Source: an uncultured Collinsella sp. (GTDB lineage Bacteria > Actinomycetota > Coriobacteriia > Coriobacteriales > Coriobacteriaceae). Taken from it: a stretch of DNA of 12,420 nt. Below, piece after piece: positions 1-6,404 of this stretch. The first letter of the stretch is position 1, and every line of letters starts with the position of its first letter. Under the pieces are notes generated by a model, which ran no database searches, was not told where the DNA came from, and saw nothing but the letters and a program-made list of their open reading frames with translations. Location of the stretch: assembly GCA_902495985.1 (NCBI GenBank), contig CABUZF010000020.1, positions 1-12,420 on the forward strand, read 5' to 3'. A program made the position numbers and the translations under genes.

Positions 1-559
1 CGAAGCCCGCCTCCTCCAGCACGTGCTCGATGGGGACCGAATCGGCTACGCCGCCGTCGACGTATTTGTGCCCGTCAATCTCAACCGGCGGCGTCACCAG
101 CGGCAGCGACGTCGATGCGCGCACGGCGTCGAGGTCGAGCACGGCGCTTTTGACCGGCAGGTACGCGGCAGTTCCAAAGAGCATGTCCGTCGCGACGGCG
201 TACATCTCGATGGGGCTCGCGTCGAACGTCTCGTTGTCAAAGGGATCCAGGCGGTCCTGGACATCGTTGAAGATAAAGTCGTAGCCGACGATGGAGCCCG
301 TGGACGCAAACGACGCGGCACCCATGAAGCGGTTGTCGTTGCAGAAAGCCAGGTTGATGCGGTTGGCACGGCCGATCTGGTGCGACTTGTAGTTCACGCC
401 GTTGAGGGCGCCGGCCGATACGCCATATACCGCCGGAATCTCGACGCCGGCCTCCATGAGGACGTCGAGTACGCCTGCGGTAAATTGCCCGCGGAAGCTG
501 CCGCCCTCCAAAACGAGCGCGACCTTGCCGGCGTTCTTTGCCCTATCTTCTGCAGTCAT
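1..559 (-). CDS. Patatin-like phospholipase, N-terminal part (gene runs off the left edge)
   Basis: The first 186 residues of a patatin-family serine acyl hydrolase are visible; the C-terminus lies outside the window. Seen: the oxyanion-hole loop EGGSFRG at residues 18-24, the nucleophile elbow GVSAG with Ser48, and the DGG motif at 168-170 holding the second catalytic residue, Asp168. Patatins use this Ser-Asp dyad to cleave acyl chains from phospholipids or other lipid esters. There is no signal peptide or membrane segment, so the enzyme is probably cytoplasmic, as in the bacterial YjjU/RssA-like group. The ATG at 557-559 is well supported: a perfect AGGAGGT Shine-Dalgarno lies at 564-570 and the protein begins just before the family's first beta strand. 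The order and spacing of motifs are normal. The substrate cannot be told from sequence, and no convincing promoter was found upstream. Confidence 0.93.
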   Translation of the reverse strand, partial: MTAEDRAKNAGKVALVLEGGSFRGQFTAGVLDVLMEAGVEIPAVYGVSAGALNGVNYKSHQIGRANRINLAFCNDNRFMGAASFASTGSIVGYDFIFNDVQDRLDPFDNETFDASPIEMYAVATDMLFGTAAYLPVKSAVLDLDAVRASTSLPLVTPPVEIDGHKYVDGGVADSVPIEHVLEEAGF

Positions 560-654
560 ATTGACCTCCTGCTGTTTCGTTTGGGCTTCTTCTACCCAGT
601 TTTGGGATAGAGAGCGCATTGGTTTTGGAGTTGCGGAGGACGGGGCGGTCGGCG

Positions 655-732
655 GGAAAGCGCGTCCCGGTCTCAGAGCAAATTCCGGGTCGCAGTTTCC
701 GCTGAGCTCACCATTCGGAAAGCGTGTCCCGG
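655..732. repeat. Short direct repeat with two internal hairpins
   Basis: GGAAAGCGCGTCCCGG (655-670) recurs as GGAAAGCGTGTCCCGG (717-732), 15 of 16 bases identical, 62 bp apart. Between them are two small inverted repeats: CCCGG (666-670) with CCGGG (685-689), and TTTCCG (696-701) with CGGAAA (716-721). The second hairpin has GAGCTC in its loop. The block lies about 100 bp upstream of the lipase start, in a stretch without a believable gene. It could be a dispersed intergenic repeat of this genus or part of a control region; sequence alone does not decide. Confidence 0.6.
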
Positions 733-746
733 CCTGCGTTGCCAAG

Positions 747-794
747 GCGTTTTCTTTACGTCCGCGCCCTGCGCAGAGTTCGATTCTCCGCGGT
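747..794 (+). repeat. 48-bp direct repeat, copy 1, containing a tmRNA T-arm-like sequence
   Basis: This 48-bp block matches 957-1004 with a single difference (T at 761, C at 971). Its 3' half contains GAGTTCGATTCTCCGCG (776-792), identical to 17 nt of the T-arm and acceptor side of the tmRNA at 1069-1085 but in opposite orientation to that gene. No acceptor stem or CCA belongs to the copy, so it is not a functional RNA gene. It may be a scar of integration at the tmRNA 3' end or a dispersed repeat derived from it. Confidence 0.85.
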
Positions 795-869
795 GCGGGG
801 ATTCGCTGATGCGAGGCAAGGCCAGCTGAAATTCGATAAACATTGCATCCGTTTTGGGTCGAAAGTTTG

Positions 870-900
870 CGCGGAGAATCCGCGTGTTCGCTTCGCGAAC
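870..900. repeat. Two adjacent small hairpins
   Basis: CGCGGA-GAA-TCCGCG (870-884) is followed after one base by GTTCGC-TTC-GCGAAC (886-900). Each has a perfect 6-bp stem and a 3-nt loop. The first begins with CGCGGAGAATC, an 11-nt match to the T-arm motif of the tmRNA, here in the opposite orientation to the two 48-bp repeats that flank it. No U-run follows on either strand, so these are not classical terminators. They resemble REP-type intergenic hairpins. Confidence 0.55.
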
Positions 901-956
901 CCGCACCGGCTTCGGTCGGCTGCCGCCGTCCTCGCCCGCGGGCTAAAAACGCTCAC

Positions 957-1004
957 GCGTTTTCTTTACGCCCGCGCCCTGCGCAGAGTTCGATTCTCCG
1001 CGGT
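957..1004 (+). repeat. 48-bp direct repeat, copy 2, next to the tmRNA terminator
   Basis: Second copy of the block at 747-794, offset by 210 bp, with one mismatch. The T-arm-like 17-mer lies at 986-1002. With the true tmRNA end (1069-1085) it forms a perfect inverted repeat that brackets the tmRNA terminator. The repeat starts 10 bp from the terminator U-run, so it lies beyond the expected end of the tmRNA transcript. The rest of 600-1010 shows no supported gene. Confidence 0.85.
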
Positions 1005-1014
1005 ATCTGTACGT

Positions 1015-1051
1015 AATAAAAAAGCAGGTAGAAACACTTCTCTACCTGCTT
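1015..1051 (-). terminator. Rho-independent terminator of the tmRNA gene
   Basis: A perfect 11-bp stem, TCTACCTGCTT (1041-1051) with AAGCAGGTAGA (1022-1032), has an 8-nt loop. In minus-strand sense it is followed by a run of U (1018-1023), then AUUA. It starts 9 nt beyond the encoded CCA end of the tmRNA and is a textbook intrinsic terminator for it. Confidence 0.93.
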
Positions 1052-1059
1052 GTAACTAT

Positions 1060-1423
1060 TGGTGGAGGCGCGGAGAATCGAACTCCGGTCCACGAAAGCC
1101 CCCTGATTGGCATCTCCAAGCTCAGTCGCTGGTTTAGTCTCGGACGCTTTGCGCGCAGCGACACGCTCGCGGCATCCCAACCGGTTCGGTCTTAGCCTGC
1201 GCCATACCGATTACGTGCGCAGGAGCATTCCCCTAAAATGACGTCGCGCCGGTGTCGGGGAAATCACCGGGTTGACGCGCCGCTATAAACTAAGCAGCGA
1301 GAGCCATAGGCTCAAAAGAAGAGTTGTTGTCAATTCAATTTGACGGTACCCCTGTTTAACGAGGCGAGGAGACCTCGGCTTGCTTCCTCTCTCAGAGCTA
1401 TCGTGTCGAAACCAGTCGCCCCC
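1060..1423 (-). ncRNA. ssrA: Transfer-messenger RNA (tmRNA, 364 nt)
   Basis: tmRNA rescues stalled ribosomes: charged with alanine it enters the A site, then its short reading frame adds a degradation tag. Seen: 5' end GGGGGCG (1423-1417) pairs over 7 bp with CGCCUCC just before the encoded ACCA at 1063-1060; GACUGGUUUCGAC follows the 5' strand as in the tRNA-like domain; the T-arm GGAGUUCGAUUCUCC is at the 3' end. The tag frame ends DNNSSFEPMALAA-stop, with codons at 1331-1293 and TAG at 1292-1290. The ALAA end is the classic ClpXP signal. Going upstream in this frame, ATT precedes GAC and TGA precedes ATT, so the resume codon should be ATT or GAC rather than the usual Ala or Gly codon. Length is typical of one-piece tmRNAs, and a strong terminator follows. 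Confidence 0.97.
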
Positions 1424-1493
1424 AAATGTTGGGAAAGTCTGGATGGTATCGGGCCTGCAAACACCCGATAACCGTCGACTTTTCAAGGAACAT

Positions 1494-1532
1494 GCGGGGT
1501 GAACCCCGCTCGTGGATAGCTATCTTACCACG
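1494..1532. promoter_or_regulatory. Hairpin and palindrome upstream of the tmRNA, with a possible extended -10
   Basis: The 239-bp gap between the tmRNA 5' end and the next gene must hold the promoters of both. GCGGGG-TGAA-CCCCGC (1494-1509) is a stable hairpin with a 4-nt loop. Next to it CGTGG (1511-1515) and CCACG (1528-1532) flank the palindrome GATAGCTATC. On the minus strand TGGTAAGAT (1530-1522) resembles an extended -10 element and would give a leader of roughly 90 nt to be removed by RNase P. No good -35 partner is visible, so the promoter call is tentative. A further hairpin, TATCGGG/CCCGATA, lies at 1447-1470. Confidence 0.35.
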
Positions 1533-1662
1533 TTCTAAAGGCAGACAGCTGTTCTATGCACGAGCTGTGAAGACCTCAATGTGCGCTGCACTTCGCACTT
1601 TTGCTACCGATCGCGTCACGTATATTTTCGCCAAGCAAAATTGAACCGTCGAAAGGACCGTT

Positions 1663-2097
1663 ATGGATGCCAAGCAGCAACTCGTCAATGCCCTCGCAGG
1701 CCTGGGCTCAACCATTACCGAAGCGATGGATGTCATCGAAGGCTTTGTCCCCTGCGGACATCCCGCCCTCACGGTATCGAACGCACTTGTCGTGCTGGAC
1801 GCTGACGATGATGCAGCTCTCGCCCAGCAGCTTGAGACCGTCGAGGGCTTTATCGACCACGTGAGCGAGAACCGCGGCGTGGCCGCCTACCACGGCATCG
1901 AGGTCGAGCTCGCGGGTCCCAAAGCCGATCTGCTCGCAGCAATCCGCGAGGTAGGCGCCCTTATGCAGACCGCAGGCGTCAAGAACACCCAGGTCAACGA
2001 GTGGGTCTACCGCAGTCTGGCAGCACTCGACTGCTCCGACGAAAAGGCAGCCGAGAAGCTCGCAGAAAGTCCCGCCATCAAAGCTGCACTTGCCTAA
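1663..2097 (+). CDS. Unrecognised 144-aa protein
   Basis: I do not recognise a family. The frame is convincing as a gene: AAAGGA (1652-1657) sits 5 nt before the ATG, GC use fits the neighbours, and the product is a soluble, acidic, mostly helical protein. The N-terminal half contains VPCGHPALTVSNALVVLD (about residues 29-46), a Cys-Gly-His-Pro motif followed by a likely beta strand. The C-terminal half is rich in Ala, Glu and Lys, as in amphipathic helices, and contains an NEWVYRSL segment. There is no signal peptide or membrane segment. It is a single plus-strand gene between the tmRNA and a convergent gene, so context gives no functional clue. A weak promoter candidate, TTGCTA with TATTTT at 16-bp spacing, lies around 1605-1632. 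Its stop codon overlaps the U-run of the opposite strand's terminator. Confidence 0.8.
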   Translation: MDAKQQLVNALAGLGSTITEAMDVIEGFVPCGHPALTVSNALVVLDADDDAALAQQLETVEGFIDHVSENRGVAAYHGIEVELAGPKADLLAAIREVGALMQTAGVKNTQVNEWVYRSLAALDCSDEKAAEKLAESPAIKAALA

Positions 2098-2142
2098 AAA
2101 GGCCTGCACCCTGGCGGCTGCGGTGCCACCCGAATGCAGGCC
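2096..2142 (-). terminator. Terminator of the P-type ATPase transcript
   Basis: In minus-strand sense GGCCTGCA (2142-2135) pairs with TGCAGGCC (2108-2101), with further pairing possible inside the 26-nt loop (TGGC/GCCA), followed by five U (2100-2096). It begins 19 nt after the ATPase stop codon. On the plus strand no U-run follows, so it may help the convergent 144-aa gene only weakly. Confidence 0.8.
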
Positions 2143-2161
2143 ATAAACTCAATCGAAAACG

Positions 2162-4237
2162 CTAATGCAGGTAAGCTTTCGCGTTGCTCAAGCTGTAGAC
2201 AATCGTTGAGCCATTGTGCAGCAACGACGACGTCTGCGGGGTAATCGCGCCGGTAATGCCAAGCGCCAAAAGCGCCGAGTTCGTGAGCATCACCTTGGAA
2301 TACGAACTCGTCAGACGATCGATAAGCCCTTGGCTCATGCGGCGCAGGCGCACGATTGCGGCCAGATCCGTATCGGTCAGGATGATATCGGCGACCTCCT
2401 TGGCGATGTCGCTTCCGCCACCCATGGCCAGACCCACATCGGCCAGGCCCAGCGCCGGTGAGTCGTTGACGCCGTCGCCCACCATGGCAACATGGCGCCC
2501 CTCGCTCTTAATGCGCTCCACATAGGCGTACTTGTCCTCGGGCAGCAGCTCGGCCTTAAACTCGTCGACACCTGCCTCGCGAGCAATGCGCTCGGCTGTG
2601 CGCTCCGAGTCGCCCGTGAGCATGACCACGTGCTTAACGCCCAACGCGTGCAAGTCGGCGATGGCCTCGCGGACCCCGGCCTTGAGCGGGTCCTCGATGC
2701 CGAGCACGCCCACAACGGTGCCATCGACCGCCAGGTACAGCGGCGACAAGCCCTGCATCTGGGACTCGATGCGCTCCTTAATGTCGGACTCGAGCTGCGC
2801 GCTCTCATCCTCAAATACAAAGTGCGCGGAACCGATGATGGCGCGACGCCCTTCAATGGACGAAGCGATACCGTGCGCCACAATATACTCGACAGCAGCG
2901 TGACGCTCGCGGTGCTCGAGCCCACGCTCGTGAGCAGCGTTGGCCACGGCACGCGCCACCGGATGCGGGAAATGCTCTTCCAAGCAAGCGGAAAGGCGCA
3001 GGATCTCGTCCTCGCTCCAGCCATCGGTGGTGAGTACGCAGGCAAGACGCGGCTGCGCCTCGGTGAGCGTGCCGGTCTTATCAAACACAATGGTGTCGGC
3101 CTTGGCAAACGACTCAAAGTACTTTGCGCCCTTGACCATGACGCCCATCTTGGCGGCATCGCTCATAGCGGTCATGACGGCAACGGAACCCGTGAGCTTG
3201 AGTGCGCACGAGTAGTCGACCATCAGCGCCGCCGAGGTCTTGATGAGGCTACGCGTGGTGAGCGCAACCAAGCCCGCGAGCAGGAAGTTCCACGGAACGA
3301 TCTTGTTGGCAAGGTCCTCCATATGCGACTGGCCCTCGGACTTGAGCGAATCGGCCGTCTGCACGAGCGAGACGATCGAACGGAGCTTGGTCTGAGCCGT
3401 ATTGGCGCGCACACGCACCAAGATGCTGCCGTCTTCCACGACAGTGCCGGCGAACACGTCGTCGCCTGCGCTGCGCTCGACGGCAAGCGGCTCGCCGGTC
3501 AGGGTCGCCTGGTTGACCATGGCGCTCCCCTGTTCGACCACACCGTCAATGCAGATGGACATGCCGGTGCGTACGGCGACCAGATCGCCGGGCTCGAGCT
3601 CGGTCGCAGCAACGCTTACCTCGGTGTCGCCGACGACTTTTTGCGCCTTGTCGGGCACGTCGAGCAGCGAGTTGATGAGCTCGTTTTCGCTCATGGCACG
3701 GGTGTAGTCCTCGAGCAGCTCGCCCACGTTGAGCAGGAACATCGTCTGACCCGCGGTGTCGACATCACGTTTAACGAACGAAATGCCAATGGCCGAAGCG
3801 TCGAGCACGGGAACGGTCAGGCGTGGCTGCGCCAGCTCATGAAGGGCAGCGCGCAAAAATGCCATGTAACCGGCCACGACAAACACCGCACGCAGAGGCG
3901 TAGGCAGGAACCAGCGGCGCGCGTAGTGGGCGCCGATAAGTGTCGCCAGGTCCATAACGAGTTTGTGCTTGCGCGGCTCGAGTTGCATCACGTAGCCCGA
4001 CTTGGCATCGGCGATAGCTTGAGCATCGAGCACGCCTAGGGCATCGAGCACGCTTGCGCGGCGCGGCTCGTCGTACTCCAGCGCCATCTGGCCAATACGG
4101 CCATAAACGCGCACCTTGTGCACGCCGTCGATATCGCCGCTGAGCTTAAGAAGTGCGTCGAGATCGCTCTCTGGCACAGGACCCGCCAATTGAAGACGGG
4201 CCCTGCCGGGGATCTCGCTAATAATCGAGAATCTCAT
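2162..4237 (-). CDS. P1B-type metal ATPase, P1B-6/FezB-like
   Basis: A 691-aa ATP-driven transition-metal pump of the inner membrane. Core P-type motifs are present: TGE at 247-249, DKTGTLT with the phosphorylated Asp386, the heavy-metal HP pair at 425-426, TGDS, and GDGVNDSP near 586-593. The usual CPC of the metal-binding helix is replaced by DYSCALK with Cys344 and no proline. The N-terminal domain (about 1-70) has an IPGRARL segment and no CxxC, as in HMA_2-type domains. The C-terminal helix carries LLHNGSTIVYSLSNAKAYL. These traits fit the P1B-6 group, which includes the ferrosome protein FezB; that subgroup and iron as substrate are inference from memory of the family. The ATG lies 18 nt after the small upstream gene's stop, with a weak Shine-Dalgarno, suggesting one transcript and perhaps translational coupling. 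Length is normal. Confidence 0.9.
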   Translation of the reverse strand: MRFSIISEIPGRARLQLAGPVPESDLDALLKLSGDIDGVHKVRVYGRIGQMALEYDEPRRASVLDALGVLDAQAIADAKSGYVMQLEPRKHKLVMDLATLIGAHYARRWFLPTPLRAVFVVAGYMAFLRAALHELAQPRLTVPVLDASAIGISFVKRDVDTAGQTMFLLNVGELLEDYTRAMSENELINSLLDVPDKAQKVVGDTEVSVAATELEPGDLVAVRTGMSICIDGVVEQGSAMVNQATLTGEPLAVERSAGDDVFAGTVVEDGSILVRVRANTAQTKLRSIVSLVQTADSLKSEGQSHMEDLANKIVPWNFLLAGLVALTTRSLIKTSAALMVDYSCALKLTGSVAVMTAMSDAAKMGVMVKGAKYFESFAKADTIVFDKTGTLTEAQPRLACVLTTDGWSEDEILRLSACLEEHFPHPVARAVANAAHERGLEHRERHAAVEYIVAHGIASSIEGRRAIIGSAHFVFEDESAQLESDIKERIESQMQGLSPLYLAVDGTVVGVLGIEDPLKAGVREAIADLHALGVKHVVMLTGDSERTAERIAREAGVDEFKAELLPEDKYAYVERIKSEGRHVAMVGDGVNDSPALGLADVGLAMGGGSDIAKEVADIILTDTDLAAIVRLRRMSQGLIDRLTSSYSKVMLTNSALLALGITGAITPQTSSLLHNGSTIVYSLSNAKAYLH

Positions 4238-4255
4238 AGTTTGTGCCTGGGAGCG

Positions 4256-4501
4256 TTACTCGGCTGCCTCGTCAGCAGCGGCCTCGCTCTGGGTGATGTA
4301 GGCAGCCTCGGCAACCATGTCATCGACATTGGCCTTGGCCTGCTCGACCATGTCCTGGTAGCAGTTCTTGACGCGCATACCGCACGCGATGCCCTGCACG
4401 CAGGCATTCTTTACCGGAGCGCTGGTAAGCAGCTTGATGCCGGCCGTGCCAAGCAGAAAACCGCCACCGACAAGCAGGGTGTTAAAAGTCGACTTCTTCA
4501 T
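4256..4501 (-). CDS. Small membrane-anchored protein, FezA/DUF6110-like (81 aa)
   Basis: An 81-aa protein with one N-terminal membrane segment (about residues 6-26, rich in Gly: LLVGGGFLLGTAGIKLL), a middle part with three cysteines (C34, C40, C47), and an acidic Ala/Glu-rich tail. Small proteins of this build, which I recall as DUF6110, are commonly coded just before HMA_2-type P-type ATPases. In ferrosome operons the equivalent partner is FezA, a membrane-anchored protein needed with FezB. The ATG at 4499-4501 has a GGGAGAAG Shine-Dalgarno about 6 nt upstream; a longer open frame extends into the ABC gene on a different reading but has no reason to be used. The 18-nt gap to the ATPase gene supports an operon. 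A role in iron storage or as an ATPase accessory subunit is inference. Confidence 0.82.
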   Translation of the reverse strand: MKKSTFNTLLVGGGFLLGTAGIKLLTSAPVKNACVQGIACGMRVKNCYQDMVEQAKANVDDMVAEAAYITQSEAAADEAAE

Positions 4502-4582
4502 GTTGCTTCTCCCTTTTGCCGCACAAGCGCGGCATGGTGCCTTAGCACCCGAGTTCATTAGTTTGCTCGAGCACGCTTTTGA

Positions 4583-4628
4583 GACTAGTTTAGTCGAACT
4601 ATTATGGTCAACCAAAGTTAACCTTTGG
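4583..4628 (-). promoter_or_regulatory. Candidate operator and promoter of the small-protein/ATPase operon
   Basis: In minus sense GTTAAC-N4-GTTGAC (4622-4607), two similar hexamers 10 bp apart, is directly followed by CATAAT (4606-4601), a 5-of-6 match to a -10 box. The -35 region is poor, as is common for activator-dependent promoters. CCAAAG/CTTTGG (4612-4628) makes the box part of a small palindrome. Further downstream TAGTT and AACTA (4586-4601) and GACTA/TAGTC (4583-4595) form overlapping dyads that could bind a DtxR- or Fur-like protein. The box resembles the one in the araC-ABC divergent promoter. Confidence 0.45.
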
Positions 4629-4646
4629 AAATCTTGGTCCCCTTTC

Positions 4647-6404
4647 CTACAGCTGCCAGGCAGCCGCCTCCTTTTGCAGTGCGACCATACGGGCAAATTC
4701 TCCACCTGCCGCCTTGAGCTGCGCCGGAGTGCCCCGCTCGGCAACCACACCATCCTTGAGCACGACGATTTTGTCGGCATTTTCCACCGTACGCATACGG
4801 TGGGCAATAACGATAACCGTCTTACCTGCAAGCAGACGGGAGAGCGCCTGCTGTACCACGGTCTCGTTCTCCACATCCAAGCTCGCCGTCGCCTCGTCCA
4901 ACAGCACGATGGGCGCATCTTTGAGCAGCGCGCGTGCGATGGAGATGCGCTGGCGCTCGCCACCGGAGAGTTTGGAGCCGTTCTCGCCGATCATGGTGTC
5001 GTAGCCCTGCGGCATGCGGTTCACGAACTCGTCGCAGTTGGCGGCACGCGCAGCCGCAAGCACTTCCTCATCGGTGGCACCACGACGCCCGAGGCGGATG
5101 TTTCCCATCACCGTGTCGTCAAAGAGCAGCACGTCTTGGAACACGATGGCGTAGTCGCGCAGCAGTACCTCGGGATCCACGCTCGCAACATCCACGCCAC
5201 CCACGGTAACCTTGCCCGCGGTGGCATCCCAAAAGCGCGCGGCCAGGCGGCTCACCGTAGACTTGCCAGAGCCCGAAGGACCGACTAGTGCCGTGACCTC
5301 GCCTTCCTTGGCGGTAAAGCTCACATCGGTAAGAACTTTCTCGCCGGCGCGTCCGTCCTCGCCCGCACCATAGCCAAATGCCACGTGATCGAACACCACA
5401 TCGTGGCCCACGGGCTCAAATTTCTCGCTGCCGCGCGCCACAGGCTCTTCCATGATGGAACGCATGCGCTTGGCAGACGACTCGGCGGCAAACAGCTCGG
5501 ACATTAACATTAACGCCTGGTCAAAGGGTGCATAGATACGGCTCACCATAAGCAGGAAGGCAAACATCACCAAAAAGTCGACCTGCCCGGAGGCGACCAT
5601 CGCGGCACCCGTGACCAGCGTGGTGGCAATACCCAGACGCAGGATGACAAAGGCGGAGTTGACCAAAAGCCCGTTAGCGAGCTCGCCCTTGGTGGTCTCG
5701 CGCTCCTCGGCATCGATCACGGCGTTGAGTCCCTCAAGATAATGGGTCTCCTGGTTGGTGGCACGAATCTCACGCACGCAATCGAGCGTCTCTTGGACAG
5801 CCTCGGTGACCTTGACCTTCTCGGCGCGGACGCGGTCGAACACCGGAGTCATGGGGCCGCGTGTTAGATACAGCACGGCAAAGGCCACGGGAACGCTCCA
5901 AAACGCCGCGATCGCCAGTTGCCAGCAAAAGAACAGCGATGCCACGAACACAATGGCACTTGCGATGATGGCGCCCCAAAGCTCTCCCAGCACGTGGCTG
6001 TAGGCGTGCTCCATGACCTGGACGTCACCCATGATGGTCTCGGTTAAATCGGCCAGATCACGACGACCGAAAAATGACAGCGGCAGTTTGCGCAAGCGCT
6101 CGGCAATCTCCATACGCTGCTTGCCGCACTCCTCGTAAAAGATGCAGTAGGTGTAGTAATACTGCTGCCAGTTAGAGGCAAAGAGCAACACGAAAAAGAC
6201 CAGGAGGCCGCCCACGATCGGCAGCGCATCCGGCAGGTCGGCGCCGGTGGCGAGATGTTCGACAAAGCCGGCCATGACCAAGAATAAAAAGCCCATGCCG
6301 GCCATGGAAATAAGATTGGTGAGCGTGGTCCAGAAAATGCCGCGTTTTACTCCGGCGACGCCTTTATCGGATAGGAAATACTTCTTTTGGAATGAGGCGA
6401 ACAT
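4647..6404 (-). CDS. ABC half-transporter, exporter fold, subunit 2
   Basis: A 585-aa fusion of six-helix membrane domain (about 20-310) and nucleotide-binding domain. Motifs: Walker A GPSGSGKST near 374-382, Q-loop FQDVLLF, signature LSGGERQRIS near 476-485, Walker B IVLLDEATASLD near 493-504, and H-loop IAHR. All catalytic residues are intact. It starts directly after the stop of the preceding ABC gene (TAAATG), with GGCGAGG as Shine-Dalgarno inside that gene's end. It very likely forms a heterodimer with that protein. The divergent AraC gene and the metal genes downstream suggest a YbtQ/IrtB-like siderophore importer built on the exporter fold. A multidrug or peptide exporter remains possible because the fold alone does not tell direction. 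Confidence 0.93.
   Translation of the reverse strand: MFASFQKKYFLSDKGVAGVKRGIFWTTLTNLISMAGMGFLFLVMAGFVEHLATGADLPDALPIVGGLLVFFVLLFASNWQQYYYTYCIFYEECGKQRMEIAERLRKLPLSFFGRRDLADLTETIMGDVQVMEHAYSHVLGELWGAIIASAIVFVASLFFCWQLAIAAFWSVPVAFAVLYLTRGPMTPVFDRVRAEKVKVTEAVQETLDCVREIRATNQETHYLEGLNAVIDAEERETTKGELANGLLVNSAFVILRLGIATTLVTGAAMVASGQVDFLVMFAFLLMVSRIYAPFDQALMLMSELFAAESSAKRMRSIMEEPVARGSEKFEPVGHDVVFDHVAFGYGAGEDGRAGEKVLTDVSFTAKEGEVTALVGPSGSGKSTVSRLAARFWDATAGKVTVGGVDVASVDPEVLLRDYAIVFQDVLLFDDTVMGNIRLGRRGATDEEVLAAARAANCDEFVNRMPQGYDTMIGENGSKLSGGERQRISIARALLKDAPIVLLDEATASLDVENETVVQQALSRLLAGKTVIVIAHRMRTVENADKIVVLKDGVVAERGTPAQLKAAGGEFARMVALQKEAAAWQL

Noticed and set aside
747..1004. A CRISPR array or tRNA-like gene
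   Set aside because: Only two repeat copies 210 bp apart, no regular spacers, and no acceptor stem or anticodon arm around the T-arm-like sequence.
724..1137. A 137-aa plus-strand open frame with an internal peptide repeat
   Set aside because: It runs through both 48-bp repeats, antisense to the tmRNA terminator and into the tmRNA itself; WRRGESNSGPR is the translated tmRNA 3' end, a known artefact. No Shine-Dalgarno or domain.
1283..1486. A 67-aa minus-strand open frame ending LSLWLSLLSL
   Set aside because: It lies within the tmRNA, in another frame than the ALAA tag, so it is a by-product of that RNA gene.
2492..4039. A 515-aa plus-strand open frame
   Set aside because: It is exactly antisense to the P-type ATPase, whose motifs are unmistakable; long antisense frames are common in GC-rich genes.
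4256..4963. A longer, 235-aa version of the small membrane protein
   Set aside because: The extra N-terminal part overlaps the ABC gene in another frame and reads as Arg/Ser-rich shadow sequence; the ATG at 4501 has a proper Shine-Dalgarno.
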